Shown: positions 1 to 7,193, counted from the stretch's first letter. The stretch is 12,550 bases of DNA from an uncultured Clostridia bacterium (GCA_946409855.1 CAMJXZ010000061.1:1-12550), one strand, 5' to 3'. Numbers and translations are program-made. Notes: generated by a model from the sequence alone, not told the origin.

Positions 1-280
1 CGCAGTACACCGGACTGTTTTCCGGGTGCCGTGGATCTCCGGCGGGGAGGCCTTTGGGTACATGCGGGTACGCTTTCAGCCGGTTTCCCTGATGAACCGC
101 CAAATCCGCGCACAATCTTATTGCGTTTTTTCTGATCCTGGTATGATTGGATTGGCTCCGGCTTGTTTCCCTGTGATACAGATCCGGATAGTACAGTTCC
201 GGCATTCTCAGGGAAACAGATCCGGCTTTCGATCCCGGTTGTTGCCCGGCCCGCGCGCATCCGCGGGCGTCTTTTCCGGT
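1..280. other. Left-edge intergenic region with inverted and direct repeats
   Basis: No convincing gene lies here. The stretch is downstream of the minus-strand transglutaminase-like gene. It contains a perfect 10-bp inverted repeat, TGTTTCCCTG at 164-173 and CAGGGAAACA at 209-218, with a 35-nt loop. ACAGATCCGG occurs as a direct repeat at 178-187 and 216-225, so one copy sits in the loop and the other overlaps the right arm. Neither arm is followed by a T tract on either strand. An extended -10-like TGG-TATGAT (139-147) lies on the plus strand, but its TTGCGT partner is only 15 bp away and it would fire into the antisense of the next gene. Confidence 0.4.
249..275 (+). terminator. GC-rich hairpin, possible terminator
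   Basis: GCCCGCG (249-255) and CGCGGGC (262-268) form a perfect 7-bp stem with a 6-nt loop. On the plus strand it is followed by GTCTTTT, a short T tract. It begins 13 bp past the stop codon of the minus-strand gene. On the minus strand the sequence past the hairpin has no T run, so it may end a plus-strand transcript coming from the left, or act weakly in both directions. Confidence 0.35.
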
Positions 281-2095
281 TTATGTTTCCGGATACCATG
301 GGATCGAATGCGCTTCCGCGAAGGTTCTTCCGTCCCCGTCCGCCGGCGTGCAGATCATGAAACCGCCGCAGCCGTCAAAAGCGGCATCCTGAATCCCGCA
401 ATCGGCGGGCAAGCGGATGATCGTCAGCTGCTCACAGTTCCTGAACGCGCCGGCCCCGATCAGGGCACAGCCGTCCGGCACGTACACATAGGCAGCGCCG
501 ATCCCGCAAAGGGCATCCTCCTCCAGCGCCGTCAGCGCCGCGGGCAGCGTAAAGGACCAGACGGGCGGTTCGCACACATATTCCGGCCGCGCGGCGATCT
601 GCCCGGACCGGCTTTCGGCAAACCCGGCGGATAGATAGTACCGCTTCCCCGCCGTCATCTGCAGGTACAGGGCGTCCGGGTCCCCCGCTCCGCCGATCAA
701 CGCGTCGTTGAGCCCCCGCCAGTCCTCATCGTAGAGGGTGTCTTCCGTTTCAGCCTCCGCGATGACCGAAAAACGGTAGATGCCCGACCGCTCGGGAATA
801 AAGTCAAACAGCGCGCCAAAGCCGGTTTCATCCGCGTATCCCGCCGTCTGCGCGCCCGCGGTCAGCCGCAGGATCTCCGGCTCGGCGGTCCCGTAGGGCC
901 ATTTGCTCAGCACCAGCTGCTCCGGCCGGTAGTAGGGCCGCATGTCCTGATCGTATTCGTAGCGAAGGCGGCGGACCGTGTACCCCGTCTGCGCGTTGCC
1001 ATGGTCAAACTCCGCCAGGAACAGGATATCCAGGTGATTGGAGGCGCCCGCGTCGCAGTTGGTCACGTCCGTCAGATAATTCTTTCCGTCGTCCATCCTC
1101 ACGACATTCCACATGTGGCGCTCGCCTTCCAGCCAGCCGTGGACAAGGATGGATTCGATATCGCCGGAAAACACGCTCTGGTCGCACAGATACTGGAACG
1201 CTTTGGCGTAGCCTTCGCAGACCACCTTGGTGCTTTTGAAGCCGTCAAAAACCCAGATCATCTGCCAGGGGTTGCCGTACGGGACGCCGGCGTTCAGGGC
1301 GTTGTAGTTATAATCGGTCAAATTGCAGATCCTGTTTTTGTACGCCCGGAGCTTTTCCAGGTCCCCAAGGCCGGAACAGTCGCTGACGATCTGCTGCGCG
1401 TTCCCGGCGGCAGCCAGGGCGCTCTGGCCGAACTGCGTGTCCACCGTATAGACGCCGTCCAGCTGGTACTCGGCGGCGACCGACATGGTGATCGTGAGGG
1501 TCCCCGCAAACGTCACGTACTGGTCGTAGCAGATATAGGACGGATAGTAGACCTTGGTCCCCTTGAGCTTATCATACCAGTACATTTCGAACGGATCATC
1601 CAGCATCAGCGTCCGCATCACGGCGGTAATGTCGACGCTGATGTATTCCTTGATGGCGTTCCTGGCTTCTTCCGTCGTGACCTTATTCACCCGAAGCTTG
1701 TCCAGGCCCAGTTCCTCCGCCGTAACGCTGGTGGTGCCGTAGACCGTTTCCGCGTCGATGATCAGGGTGGCGGACCCCTCTTCCCCGCGGGCGATCGCGT
1801 GGACCCGGCTCCGCACCTGATCGTACACGGCTTTTTTCTTGCCGGTCAGCCGGATGCCGGCCTGCTTCGGCACCGTCTGCCGGTCAGGGTGCATGATCTG
1901 TTCAAAGAACCCTTCGGCCATGTCCCAGGCATCCATGGAAGTAAAATCACCCTCCGTGACCTCCGGAGGAAGCGCTTCCGAAAGGCCTTCCCCCGCGCAG
2001 GCCGCCGGCAGGAAAAGCAGGGCCATGATCAGCACGGCCCGCAGCAGGCCGCGCCGTATATTTCCGGTAAATCCGATTCCGCTGCCTGAACGCAT
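281..2095 (-). CDS. Secreted transglutaminase-like protein with C-terminal LRR-type tail
   Basis: A 604-residue exported protein. ATG at 2093-2095 is chosen because GGAGGG sits 5 bp upstream and the next residues form a signal peptide: basic N-terminus, hydrophobic stretch about 17-31, and ACA|GE as a signal peptidase I site near residue 34. The sequence LPAAC resembles a lipobox but has Pro at -3. The frame stays open upstream, but that part lies inside the neighbouring gene. The transglutaminase-like core covers about 255-350: Cys293 in VCEGYAKAF, His327 in RHMWNVV and Asp343 in YLTDVTN form the expected Cys-His-Asp triad. A beta-rich domain follows at about 425-500 (FIPERSGIYRF, then AGKRYYL). 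Residues 514-604 resemble BspA-type LRR_5 repeats and end in FAEAHSIPWYP, a typical tail of that repeat class. Likely an extracellular peptidase or crosslinking enzyme; substrate unknown. It lies 82 bp behind the nuclease-like gene and is probably cotranscribed with it. Confidence 0.85.
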   Translation of the reverse strand: MRSGSGIGFTGNIRRGLLRAVLIMALLFLPAACAGEGLSEALPPEVTEGDFTSMDAWDMAEGFFEQIMHPDRQTVPKQAGIRLTGKKKAVYDQVRSRVHAIARGEEGSATLIIDAETVYGTTSVTAEELGLDKLRVNKVTTEEARNAIKEYISVDITAVMRTLMLDDPFEMYWYDKLKGTKVYYPSYICYDQYVTFAGTLTITMSVAAEYQLDGVYTVDTQFGQSALAAAGNAQQIVSDCSGLGDLEKLRAYKNRICNLTDYNYNALNAGVPYGNPWQMIWVFDGFKSTKVVCEGYAKAFQYLCDQSVFSGDIESILVHGWLEGERHMWNVVRMDDGKNYLTDVTNCDAGASNHLDILFLAEFDHGNAQTGYTVRRLRYEYDQDMRPYYRPEQLVLSKWPYGTAEPEILRLTAGAQTAGYADETGFGALFDFIPERSGIYRFSVIAEAETEDTLYDEDWRGLNDALIGGAGDPDALYLQMTAGKRYYLSAGFAESRSGQIAARPEYVCEPPVWSFTLPAALTALEEDALCGIGAAYVYVPDGCALIGAGAFRNCEQLTIIRLPADCGIQDAAFDGCGGFMICTPADGDGRTFAEAHSIPWYPET

Positions 2096-2177
2096 AGCAG
2101 CCCTCCGTTTCTGATAGCAAATTGAATGACGCTCAACCGCGCCGGACAGACGCGCAGGCGGCCTCGTCCGGGAAGCG

Positions 2178-2948
2178 TCAGCGCAGGAACCCCAGATACG
2201 CGTCGAACACGTTGAACAGCATATCCCCGGAACAGACGGGCAGCTCCGCGTCCTCCCGGCCGATTCTGACAAAGTCGAAATACTCACGCGCCCGGGTCAG
2301 CACCAGGGCGGGGATGATATCGTAACCGGGCCCAAAGACGATTTCCAGATACGGGCTGTATTTGGCGGACTGGCGGATCTCCGCAGGATCCGGTTTGTCC
2401 TTCATCTTGAATTCCAGGGAAAAGACCCGGTTCTCCGTGATCACCAGCACATCGGCGTAGATCCGCACATGGCGGGACCTTTTGAGCCGCAGCTCGAAGG
2501 CGATCTCCCAGGATAGGCACTGATCCCCCATCATCTCCCGAAGGTCCTGAAACAGGCGGATCATCTGCTCCCTGCAGTCCCGGAAGGAATGGATCAGGCC
2601 CCGGGTGTCGGACAACGTCCGGCCGATGTTGGCGCATCCCTCCGTCAGCCTTTCCAGCCACTCTTCTTCGGAAAGGGCGATAAACCCGCTCACCAGGCTG
2701 TAATACCCGGCAAACTCCTGCAGCCCGTCGTGCGGGTACGCCTGGCGTACGATCCCGTGCCAGCGGTACTCCCCGTCCTGCCAGCACAGCTCCCGCATCA
2801 GCGGCGAGGTGTACAGCACGCGGTTGACGGCCGTGTGATCCACGGAGAGGGCTTTGGCGATCTCCCTGGCTTTGATGCCGCCGCTGCGGCAGATCAGGGC
2901 GCAAACAGCCCGGTCCAGATCATCGGCTTTTTTAAGACCTGACGCCAT
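2178..2948 (-). CDS. Winged-helix plus PD-(D/E)XK nuclease-like protein
   Basis: A 256-residue cytoplasmic protein. ATG at 2946-2948 has GGAG four bases upstream. Residues about 11-65 look like a winged helix-turn-helix (REIAKALSVDHTAVNRVLY), suggesting DNA binding. Residues about 145-225 carry a PD-(D/E)XK-like core: Glu148, Asp166 in YADVLVI, then Glu179-Phe-Lys181 in SLEFKMKD, followed by a strand IIPALVLTRA. The block resembles the nuclease-like segment that precedes some DUF2075 helicase domains; no helicase part is present here. The middle (70-145) is unassigned. It is the first gene after the 3147-3175 promoter and is followed by the transglutaminase-like gene. It could be a regulator with a degenerate nuclease fold or a small effector nuclease; the fold call rests on the motif pattern only. 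Confidence 0.7.
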   Translation of the reverse strand: MASGLKKADDLDRAVCALICRSGGIKAREIAKALSVDHTAVNRVLYTSPLMRELCWQDGEYRWHGIVRQAYPHDGLQEFAGYYSLVSGFIALSEEEWLERLTEGCANIGRTLSDTRGLIHSFRDCREQMIRLFQDLREMMGDQCLSWEIAFELRLKRSRHVRIYADVLVITENRVFSLEFKMKDKPDPAEIRQSAKYSPYLEIVFGPGYDIIPALVLTRAREYFDFVRIGREDAELPVCSGDMLFNVFDAYLGFLR

Positions 2949-3146
2949 CCCGCTCCATCCTCTATCCTTCCGTCAAAAGTCCCTGGGCACCGCCACCCCC
3001 GTCGGGCGGGAATGTGCATGCGCTACAGCGGGCCGCCCCGCCGGCGATCCAAAGGAAAGCCGGATGAAACGCGCGGAACCGACATCACGGGAGGCGCCGC
3101 CGCGTAAAACGGCCCTGCCTTCCCCGCTCCGGCGCCGCTCGTTCAG

Positions 3147-3175
3147 ATTATACCAAAATTCCCCCTTTCTTTCAA
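3147..3175 (-). promoter_or_regulatory. Sigma-A-type promoter for the minus-strand genes
   Basis: Read on the minus strand, the -35 TTGAAA (3175-3170) and the -10 TATAAT (3152-3147) are separated by exactly 17 bp. Transcription would start near 3140, giving a leader of about 190 nt before the start at 2948. No known riboswitch was recognised in that leader. The -10 is a perfect consensus and the -35 matches at five of six positions. Confidence 0.75.
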
Positions 3176-3265
3176 TGGGATCCCGTGTAAAATCGCTCCT
3201 TTCGCCGATCCCCTTTCATGTCCGCGTCTGCTGCCGCGGGACGTTCCGCTCCCGAAGGCGGCAGG

Positions 3266-3295
3266 ATGATATGATATATGACAAATATCATGATA
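3266..3295. promoter_or_regulatory. AT-rich palindromic island, candidate operator
   Basis: ATGATAT (3271-3277) and ATATCAT (3285-3291) form a perfect 7-bp dyad with a 7-nt spacer. It overlaps the perfect 10-bp palindrome TATCATGATA (3286-3295). ATGATA occurs three times (3266, 3271, 3290). The island is strikingly AT-rich against its GC-rich surroundings and lies between two divergent promoters, 29 bp upstream of the plus-strand -35. A binding site for a regulator acting on one or both promoters is the natural reading; the regulator is unknown. Confidence 0.4.
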
Positions 3296-3323
3296 CATGA
3301 AGGAAAATATTTGCCGGCGGCAA

Positions 3324-3352
3324 TTGACGAAAGCGCCCCGATAGAGTATAAA
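3324..3352 (+). promoter_or_regulatory. Sigma-A-type promoter for the oxidoreductase gene
   Basis: TTGACG (3324-3329) and TATAAA (3347-3352) have a 17-bp spacer. The expected start near 3359 leaves a leader of about 300 nt before the ATG at 3658. It is divergent from the 3147-3175 promoter. Confidence 0.7.
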
Positions 3353-3390
3353 TAGAGCAGCGTTATATCGCAGATGGGAAGGTTTGCATC

Positions 3391-3429
3391 ATGAAGTGCA
3401 TCTGCGGCGCGCCGGGCAGCGGCGCGTAA
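3391..3429 (+). CDS. Possible 12-residue leader peptide (MKCICGAPGSGA)
   Basis: A mini-ORF inside the oxidoreductase leader, about 30 nt after the predicted transcription start. GGAAGG (3377-3382) lies 8 bp before the ATG, a good Shine-Dalgarno spacing. That ribosome binding site and the start sit in the loop of a perfect 8-bp hairpin, CGCAGATG (3369-3376) with CATCTGCG (3399-3406). The peptide has two Cys and several Gly/Ala codons and no obvious run of one regulatory amino acid. Position and translation signal suit a leader peptide; conservation is untested. Confidence 0.25.
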   Translation: MKCICGAPGSGA

Positions 3430-3444
3430 AGCCTGCCGCCAGAC

Positions 3445-3572
3445 CCGCGGCGGCTGTGTGTCCGCGGCGGAGCCGTAAGCGCAGCGATCCCTGTTCTTAA
3501 ATCAGGAAACAGCCCTGCCGCAAAGCTGCCCGTCCCCCCCTGAGGGCGGTCTACGCGCGGCTGTGCTTTTTT
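3445..3572 (+). promoter_or_regulatory. Structured leader with possible attenuator
   Basis: Several pairings are possible. CCGCGG (3445-3450) pairs with CCGCGG (3462-3467), in competition with CGGCT (3451-3455) and AGCCG (3471-3475). CTGTT (3491-3495) pairs with AACAG (3508-3512), in competition with ACAGCC (3509-3514) and GGCTGT (3559-3564). The last stem ends two bases before T6 (3567-3572), so it could be an intrinsic terminator and the CTGTT/AACAG stem an anti-terminator. The terminator stem is short with a large loop. I found no T-box, cobalamin, TPP or FMN riboswitch signature. Confidence 0.3.
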
Positions 3573-3657
3573 CGGTCGCCGGGCGCGCCATCGCCGGTTC
3601 CGGACAGATCGGCGTCCAACGAACAAACGGATTTCATTCCGGAAGGAGCATACAAAG

Positions 3658-4626
3658 ATGAAAAAAGTCAATTGGGGCGTGATCGGCACGGCGGATATCG
3701 CCAGAGGGCAGACGATCCCCGGCATGCGGCAGGCGGAGTCCTGCGCGCTGTACGCCGTCGCCGGAAGAAAGATGGAAAAGGCGCAGCAATACAAGGACAT
3801 GTTCGGCTTCCAAAAAGCGTACGGAAGCTATGACGCGCTGCTGGCCGACCCGGAAGTGGAAGCCGTGTATATTCCCCTGCCCAACCAGCTGCACTGCGAA
3901 TGGACCGTCAAAGCCCTGCGGGCCAAAAAGCACGTCCTTTGCGAAAAACCCCTGGCGGTATCCGAAGCGCAGGCCAGGGAGATGTTCGCGGCAGCCGAGG
4001 AAAACGGTGTCCTGCTGATGGAAGCCTTTGCCTATCTGCACAGCCCGTTTGTCCGGGCCGTCAAAGCGGAGCTGGACGCAGGCGCCGTCGGCGAAATCCG
4101 CTACCTGGAATCCGCTTTCATCACCGGGCGGCAGCCGGACACGGATATCCGCCTGCGGCGGGAAACCTGCGGCGGGGCGCTGTTCGACCTTGGCTGCTAC
4201 ACCGTCAGCATGGCCCTGTGGATGCTGGAGAAGGAGCCGGATGACGTGCAGGCCGCCGCGCAGTTTTCCGACAAGAAGATCGACCTGTTTACTTCAGCCC
4301 TTCTCACGTATCAGAACGGGACGGTCGCCAGCCTGAACTGCGGCATGCTGCTGCCCCGGGGCCGGCTGGACCGTTTCCGCCTGTACGGCACGGAAGGCGA
4401 AATCGTTTCCCCCGTGGAATTCAACCAGTGCGGGGAGATCCCGTATACGGTGATCCGGAACGGCGCGGAAGAGACGAAAACGGTCGTCGTACCCAATAAC
4501 TACGCGCTGGAAGTCGAGCAGCTGAGCCGCTGCATCCTCTACGGAGAAACCCCGCATGTATCCAGGGATTTTTCCCTGAAGACCGCGCGGGTCACGGACC
4601 GGATCCTGCGGGCAATCGGGTACTGA
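3658..4626 (+). CDS. Gfo/Idh/MocA-family NAD(P)-dependent oxidoreductase
   Basis: A 322-residue cytoplasmic enzyme of the usual family length. The N-terminal Rossmann part opens with NWGVIGTADIA (residues 5-15), the nucleotide-binding loop. The family signature CEKPLAV is at 95-101, with Glu96-Lys97-Pro98 placing the catalytic or cofactor-contacting Lys. GGALFDLGCYTV (172-183) is the conserved motif of the C-terminal substrate domain, where Asp and Tyr residues usually act. The family oxidises or reduces sugars, inositols and related diols with NAD(P); the sequence resembles the sugar and trans-dihydrodiol dehydrogenase branch, but the substrate cannot be read off. ATG at 3658 is supported by GGAAGGAG nine bases upstream. 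It follows a long structured leader, so expression may be controlled before translation. The Nudix gene follows 141 bp later. Confidence 0.9.
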   Translation: MKKVNWGVIGTADIARGQTIPGMRQAESCALYAVAGRKMEKAQQYKDMFGFQKAYGSYDALLADPEVEAVYIPLPNQLHCEWTVKALRAKKHVLCEKPLAVSEAQAREMFAAAEENGVLLMEAFAYLHSPFVRAVKAELDAGAVGEIRYLESAFITGRQPDTDIRLRRETCGGALFDLGCYTVSMALWMLEKEPDDVQAAAQFSDKKIDLFTSALLTYQNGTVASLNCGMLLPRGRLDRFRLYGTEGEIVSPVEFNQCGEIPYTVIRNGAEETKTVVVPNNYALEVEQLSRCILYGETPHVSRDFSLKTARVTDRILRAIGY

Positions 4627-4712
4627 TTGAAAAGGAGCGCGGCGGCTCCGGTCCGCGCGGGGGGCGGTCAACTGTTTTCATCGTTTTCCCCGCTGTCTGT
4701 GTACCGGAACCG

Positions 4713-4721
4713 TGGTATAAC
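4713..4721 (+). promoter_or_regulatory. Possible extended -10 promoter for the Nudix gene
   Basis: TGG-TATAAC is an extended -10 element about 47 bp before the ATG at 4768. No good -35 lies at the right distance. The direct repeat CCGGAACC at 4704-4711 and 4721-4728 flanks and overlaps the element with a 17-bp period and might be an operator. A hairpin upstream, GCGCGG (4637-4642) with CCGCGC (4653-4658), lacks a T tract, so read-through from the oxidoreductase gene is also likely. Confidence 0.3.
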
Positions 4722-4767
4722 CGGAACCTTCCCGGAAGGGAAACAGAATCGCTTGGGAGGCTGGATC

Positions 4768-5286
4768 ATGCGGCTGCTGTTTGAAATGGACCTGCGCGAT
4801 TATGCGGACTGCACGCATTCTTTTGTCCGCCACTCGGCCAGAAGCATTATCATCCGCGGCGGAAGGGCAGCCATGATCCACAGCCTGAAATACGGTTACT
4901 ACAAGTTCCCGGGCGGCGGCATCGAACAGGGGGAAAAACCTGTGGACGCGATGATCCGGGAGACCCGCGAAGAGGCTGGCCTGATTGTGATCCCGGAAAC
5001 CGTCCGGGAGTATGGATATGTCCACAGGATCCAGAAGAGCACCGGCGACCCGACGGAAATCTTTGTTCAGGATAATTTTTATTTCCTCTGTGACGCTCAG
5101 GATGCCGTCGTCTCTCAGGAGCTGGATGATTATGAGTCCAAAGAAAGCTTTTCGCTGGAGTTCATCGACCCTTACACCGCCATCCGGAAAAACCGGAATC
5201 TGTCCGGGTCCCCGTATCATCCGGTGATGATGGAGCGCGAAGCAAAGGTGCTCGAAATGCTGATTGCCGAAAACCGGTTCAGGTGA
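4768..5286 (+). CDS. Nudix hydrolase
   Basis: A 172-residue protein with a complete Nudix box at residues 50-72: Gly50, Glu56, Arg64-Glu65, Glu68-Glu69 and Gly71-Leu72, exactly the spacing G-x5-E-x7-REUXEExGU. The three box glutamates bind the metal that drives pyrophosphate cleavage. PGGG precedes the box and a beta strand (ARSIIIRGGRAAMIH) lies at 24-38, as expected. Substrate class is not evident; nucleotide-sugar, dNTP or ADP-ribose type pyrophosphohydrolase are all possible. ATG at 4768 is preferred because GGGAGG lies 7 bases upstream; the frame is open back to 4627 but that extension is low in similarity and lacks a ribosome binding site. It follows the oxidoreductase gene and is closed by a strong terminator 29 bp past its stop. 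Confidence 0.88.
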   Translation: MRLLFEMDLRDYADCTHSFVRHSARSIIIRGGRAAMIHSLKYGYYKFPGGGIEQGEKPVDAMIRETREEAGLIVIPETVREYGYVHRIQKSTGDPTEIFVQDNFYFLCDAQDAVVSQELDDYESKESFSLEFIDPYTAIRKNRNLSGSPYHPVMMEREAKVLEMLIAENRFR

Positions 5287-5314
5287 TCATCATCGTTCGT
5301 CTTCCCGTCCGTAT

Positions 5315-5355
5315 CCCCGGCGGCCTTCATCGCGGAAGCGCTGCCGGGGGTTTTT
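5315..5355 (+). terminator. Intrinsic terminator of the oxidoreductase-Nudix unit
   Basis: CCCCGGC (5315-5321) pairs with GCCGGGG (5343-5349), with an inner CTTC/GAAG stem (5325-5328 with 5335-5338). G5350 and T5351-T5355 follow immediately. This is a textbook rho-independent terminator. Confidence 0.8.
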
Positions 5356-5376
5356 CTGCCCCGCTCCCGGATTGTG

Positions 5377-5432
5377 GCCCGCGGGCCCGGCCCGTCCGTT
5401 CCGCCGGCCGCTGTTCTGCGCGGGCTCTTTTT
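5377..5432 (+). terminator. Second terminator-like hairpin
   Basis: GCCCGCG (5377-5383) and CGCGGGC (5419-5425) enclose a second stem, CCGGC (5387-5391) with GCCGG (5403-5407). TCTTTTT (5426-5432) follows. The long loop makes it weaker than the terminator just upstream. The 464-bp gap 5287-5750 holds these two hairpins, the acyltransferase promoter and its leader, and no gene that I can support. Confidence 0.4.
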
Positions 5433-5546
5433 CCGGTTCGCCGCGGACGGCGCAGACGGCATCCGGCAGGACCACGCTGCCCTCAGGGACCGGCTGATCC
5501 AGATTCCCCGGCTCCGAAATGCGCTTCGTTTTATTTTTGTTCCGGG

Positions 5547-5575
5547 TAGAAAACTTCATTTCTCTGTGTTACAAT
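5547..5575 (+). promoter_or_regulatory. Promoter of the acetylation operon
   Basis: TAGAAA (5547-5552) and TACAAT (5570-5575) are 17 bp apart, and TGT at 5567-5569 makes an extended -10. Transcription should begin near 5582, giving a leader of about 170 nt. Confidence 0.6.
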
Positions 5576-5583
5576 AAGGGCCG

Positions 5584-5603
5584 ATGTGATGAATTCCTCA
5601 CAT
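5584..5603. promoter_or_regulatory. Dyad at the transcription start of the acetylation operon
   Basis: ATGTGA (5584-5589) and TCACAT (5598-5603) form a perfect 6-bp inverted repeat around a GAATTC-containing spacer. It lies at about +1 to +20 of the predicted transcript. It could be a repressor site or a 5' stabilising hairpin in the mRNA. Confidence 0.3.
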
Positions 5604-5750
5604 GCGGCCCGATTCTTCCCCCGCGTACCGCGTCTGTTCTTCGAAAAAGCATCCGGGCTCTGAAGCATTCGGCCAATATCCGCGCGCGGAGCGGCATACA
5701 GCCGGAAAGAGGTTCACCGGCGCCGCCCGCCGTCAAAAGGGGTTTTTTGC

Positions 5751-7181
5751 TTGTTATTCAGCAGTATAGAGTTTCTCCTTTTTTTCTTTCCGATCGTTTT
5801 GAGCGTCTATTTCCTTCTGCCGGCCAAAGCGCGGAATTACTGGCTGCTTCTTTCCAGTCTGTTTTTTTATGCCTGGGGAGAGCCGGTGTTCGTGCTGATC
5901 ATGATCTTTTCGATCGGCTTTAACTATCTGCTGGCGCTGCGCATCGAAGAACTCAGGGACGCAAGGTACGCCAAAAAGATCGTCCTGATCGCGGACGTCG
6001 CGGTCAACCTGGGCATCCTGTTTGTATTCAAATACCTGAATTTCGTGACACGCACCCTGCACGAGCTGATCCCGGCCACGCAGAGCATGTTCCCGCAGAC
6101 TGAGATCGCGCTGCCCATCGGCATTTCCTTTTTCACATTCCAGGCGCTCAGCTATGTGATCGATGTATACCGCGGCACCCCCGCGCAGAAAAACGTCGGA
6201 TACATCGGCCTGTACATTTCGCTGTTTCCGCAGCTGATCGCCGGGCCGATCGTGCGCTATACCACCGTCATGCACCAGATCACGGACAGGCGGGTGACGT
6301 TTCCGTCGTTTTCCGACGGCCTGATCCGCTTCCTGACCGGCTTCAACAAAAAAGTCCTCCTGGCCAATATGCTGGCCAATGTGGCGGACCTTGCCTTTAC
6401 CGCCAAGGAAAACAGCGTGCTGATGGCCTGGCTGGGCGGCATCTGCTACGCGCTGCAGCTTTTCTATGATTTCAGCGGGTATTCCGACATGGCCATCGGC
6501 CTGGGCAGGATGTTCGGGTTTACGTTCCTGGAAAACTTTGATTACCCTTATATTTCGAAGACCATGACCGAGTTCTGGCGCAGGTGGCATATTTCCCTGG
6601 GCAGCTGGTTCCGGGATTACGTGTATTTCCCGCTGGGCGGGTCCCGCGTCAAGCGCAAATCCCGCCTGGTGTTCAATCTCTTTGTCGTCTGGCTGCTGAC
6701 CGGCATCTGGCACGGCGCGAACTGGACTTTTATTCTCTGGGGGCTCCTGCACGGGCTGGCCGTCACGGTGGAAAAGCTGACGGGCATTCCGCAGAAAATG
6801 GAAAAGTGGCACCCCGCTTTGAGGATCTGCTACCGCGTGTGGATCCTGTTGCTGGTGCTGATCGCCTGGGTGCTGTTCCGGGCGGATACGGTGGCAAACG
6901 CCTTTATGTACCTGAAAACCATGTTCGGCCTGTCCGGAAGCCCGCTGATCGACGACGCTTTCCGGTTCAACTTCAGGGAGTATATCGTATATCTCATCTT
7001 TGCCGTTCTGTGCGCCATGCCCGTTTTTAAAAAGATCCTGAACAGGATCAGCCGCGTGAACGCCCGCCTGGGAGAAGCCGCCCTGAGCGCCGGCGACCTG
7101 ATCCAGCTGGTATTGTTTGTCTTCAGCTTTTCTTTCCTGGTGATGAACGCGCACAATCCCTTCATCTATTTCAACTTTTAA
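5751..7181 (+). CDS. MBOAT-family membrane O-acyltransferase (AlgI/DltB-like)
   Basis: A 476-residue polytopic membrane protein. Residues 1-25 already form a membrane segment, and many more follow (for example 76-94, 121-140, 306-335, 430-470). Conserved MBOAT motifs are intact: PIGISFFTFQALSYVIDVY (122-140), YDFSGYSDMAIG (239-250), EFWRRWHISL (274-283) with His280, RDYVYFPLGG (288-297) and GIWHGANWTF (318-327) with the presumed catalytic His321. In AlgI-type systems this protein passes acetyl groups across the membrane to an extracytoplasmic SGNH partner, here the next gene. The start is TTG at 5751: AAGGGG (5737-5742) lies 8 bases upstream and LFSSIEFLLFFFPI fits family N-termini. The acceptor (cell wall, teichoic acid or exopolysaccharide) is not shown by the sequence. 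Confidence 0.92.
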   Translation: MLFSSIEFLLFFFPIVLSVYFLLPAKARNYWLLLSSLFFYAWGEPVFVLIMIFSIGFNYLLALRIEELRDARYAKKIVLIADVAVNLGILFVFKYLNFVTRTLHELIPATQSMFPQTEIALPIGISFFTFQALSYVIDVYRGTPAQKNVGYIGLYISLFPQLIAGPIVRYTTVMHQITDRRVTFPSFSDGLIRFLTGFNKKVLLANMLANVADLAFTAKENSVLMAWLGGICYALQLFYDFSGYSDMAIGLGRMFGFTFLENFDYPYISKTMTEFWRRWHISLGSWFRDYVYFPLGGSRVKRKSRLVFNLFVVWLLTGIWHGANWTFILWGLLHGLAVTVEKLTGIPQKMEKWHPALRICYRVWILLLVLIAWVLFRADTVANAFMYLKTMFGLSGSPLIDDAFRFNFREYIVYLIFAVLCAMPVFKKILNRISRVNARLGEAALSAGDLIQLVLFVFSFSFLVMNAHNPFIYFNF

Positions 7182-7193
7182 GGGGAGGCGGCT

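Noticed and set aside
119..147. Plus-strand promoter TTGCGT/TATGAT
   Set aside because: The spacer is only 15 bp and no plus-strand gene follows.
1001..2089. Long plus-strand frame opposite the transglutaminase-like gene
   Set aside because: Antisense shadow in GC-rich DNA; the product has no domain pattern while the other strand has a signal peptide and catalytic triad.
2096..2287. 64-residue N-terminal extension of the transglutaminase-like gene
   Set aside because: It overlaps the upstream gene, lacks a ribosome binding site, and the ATG at 2095 has GGAGGG and is followed by a signal peptide.
3360..3657. T-box or cobalamin riboswitch
   Set aside because: Neither the TGGNACCGCG T-box sequence nor the B12 box is present.
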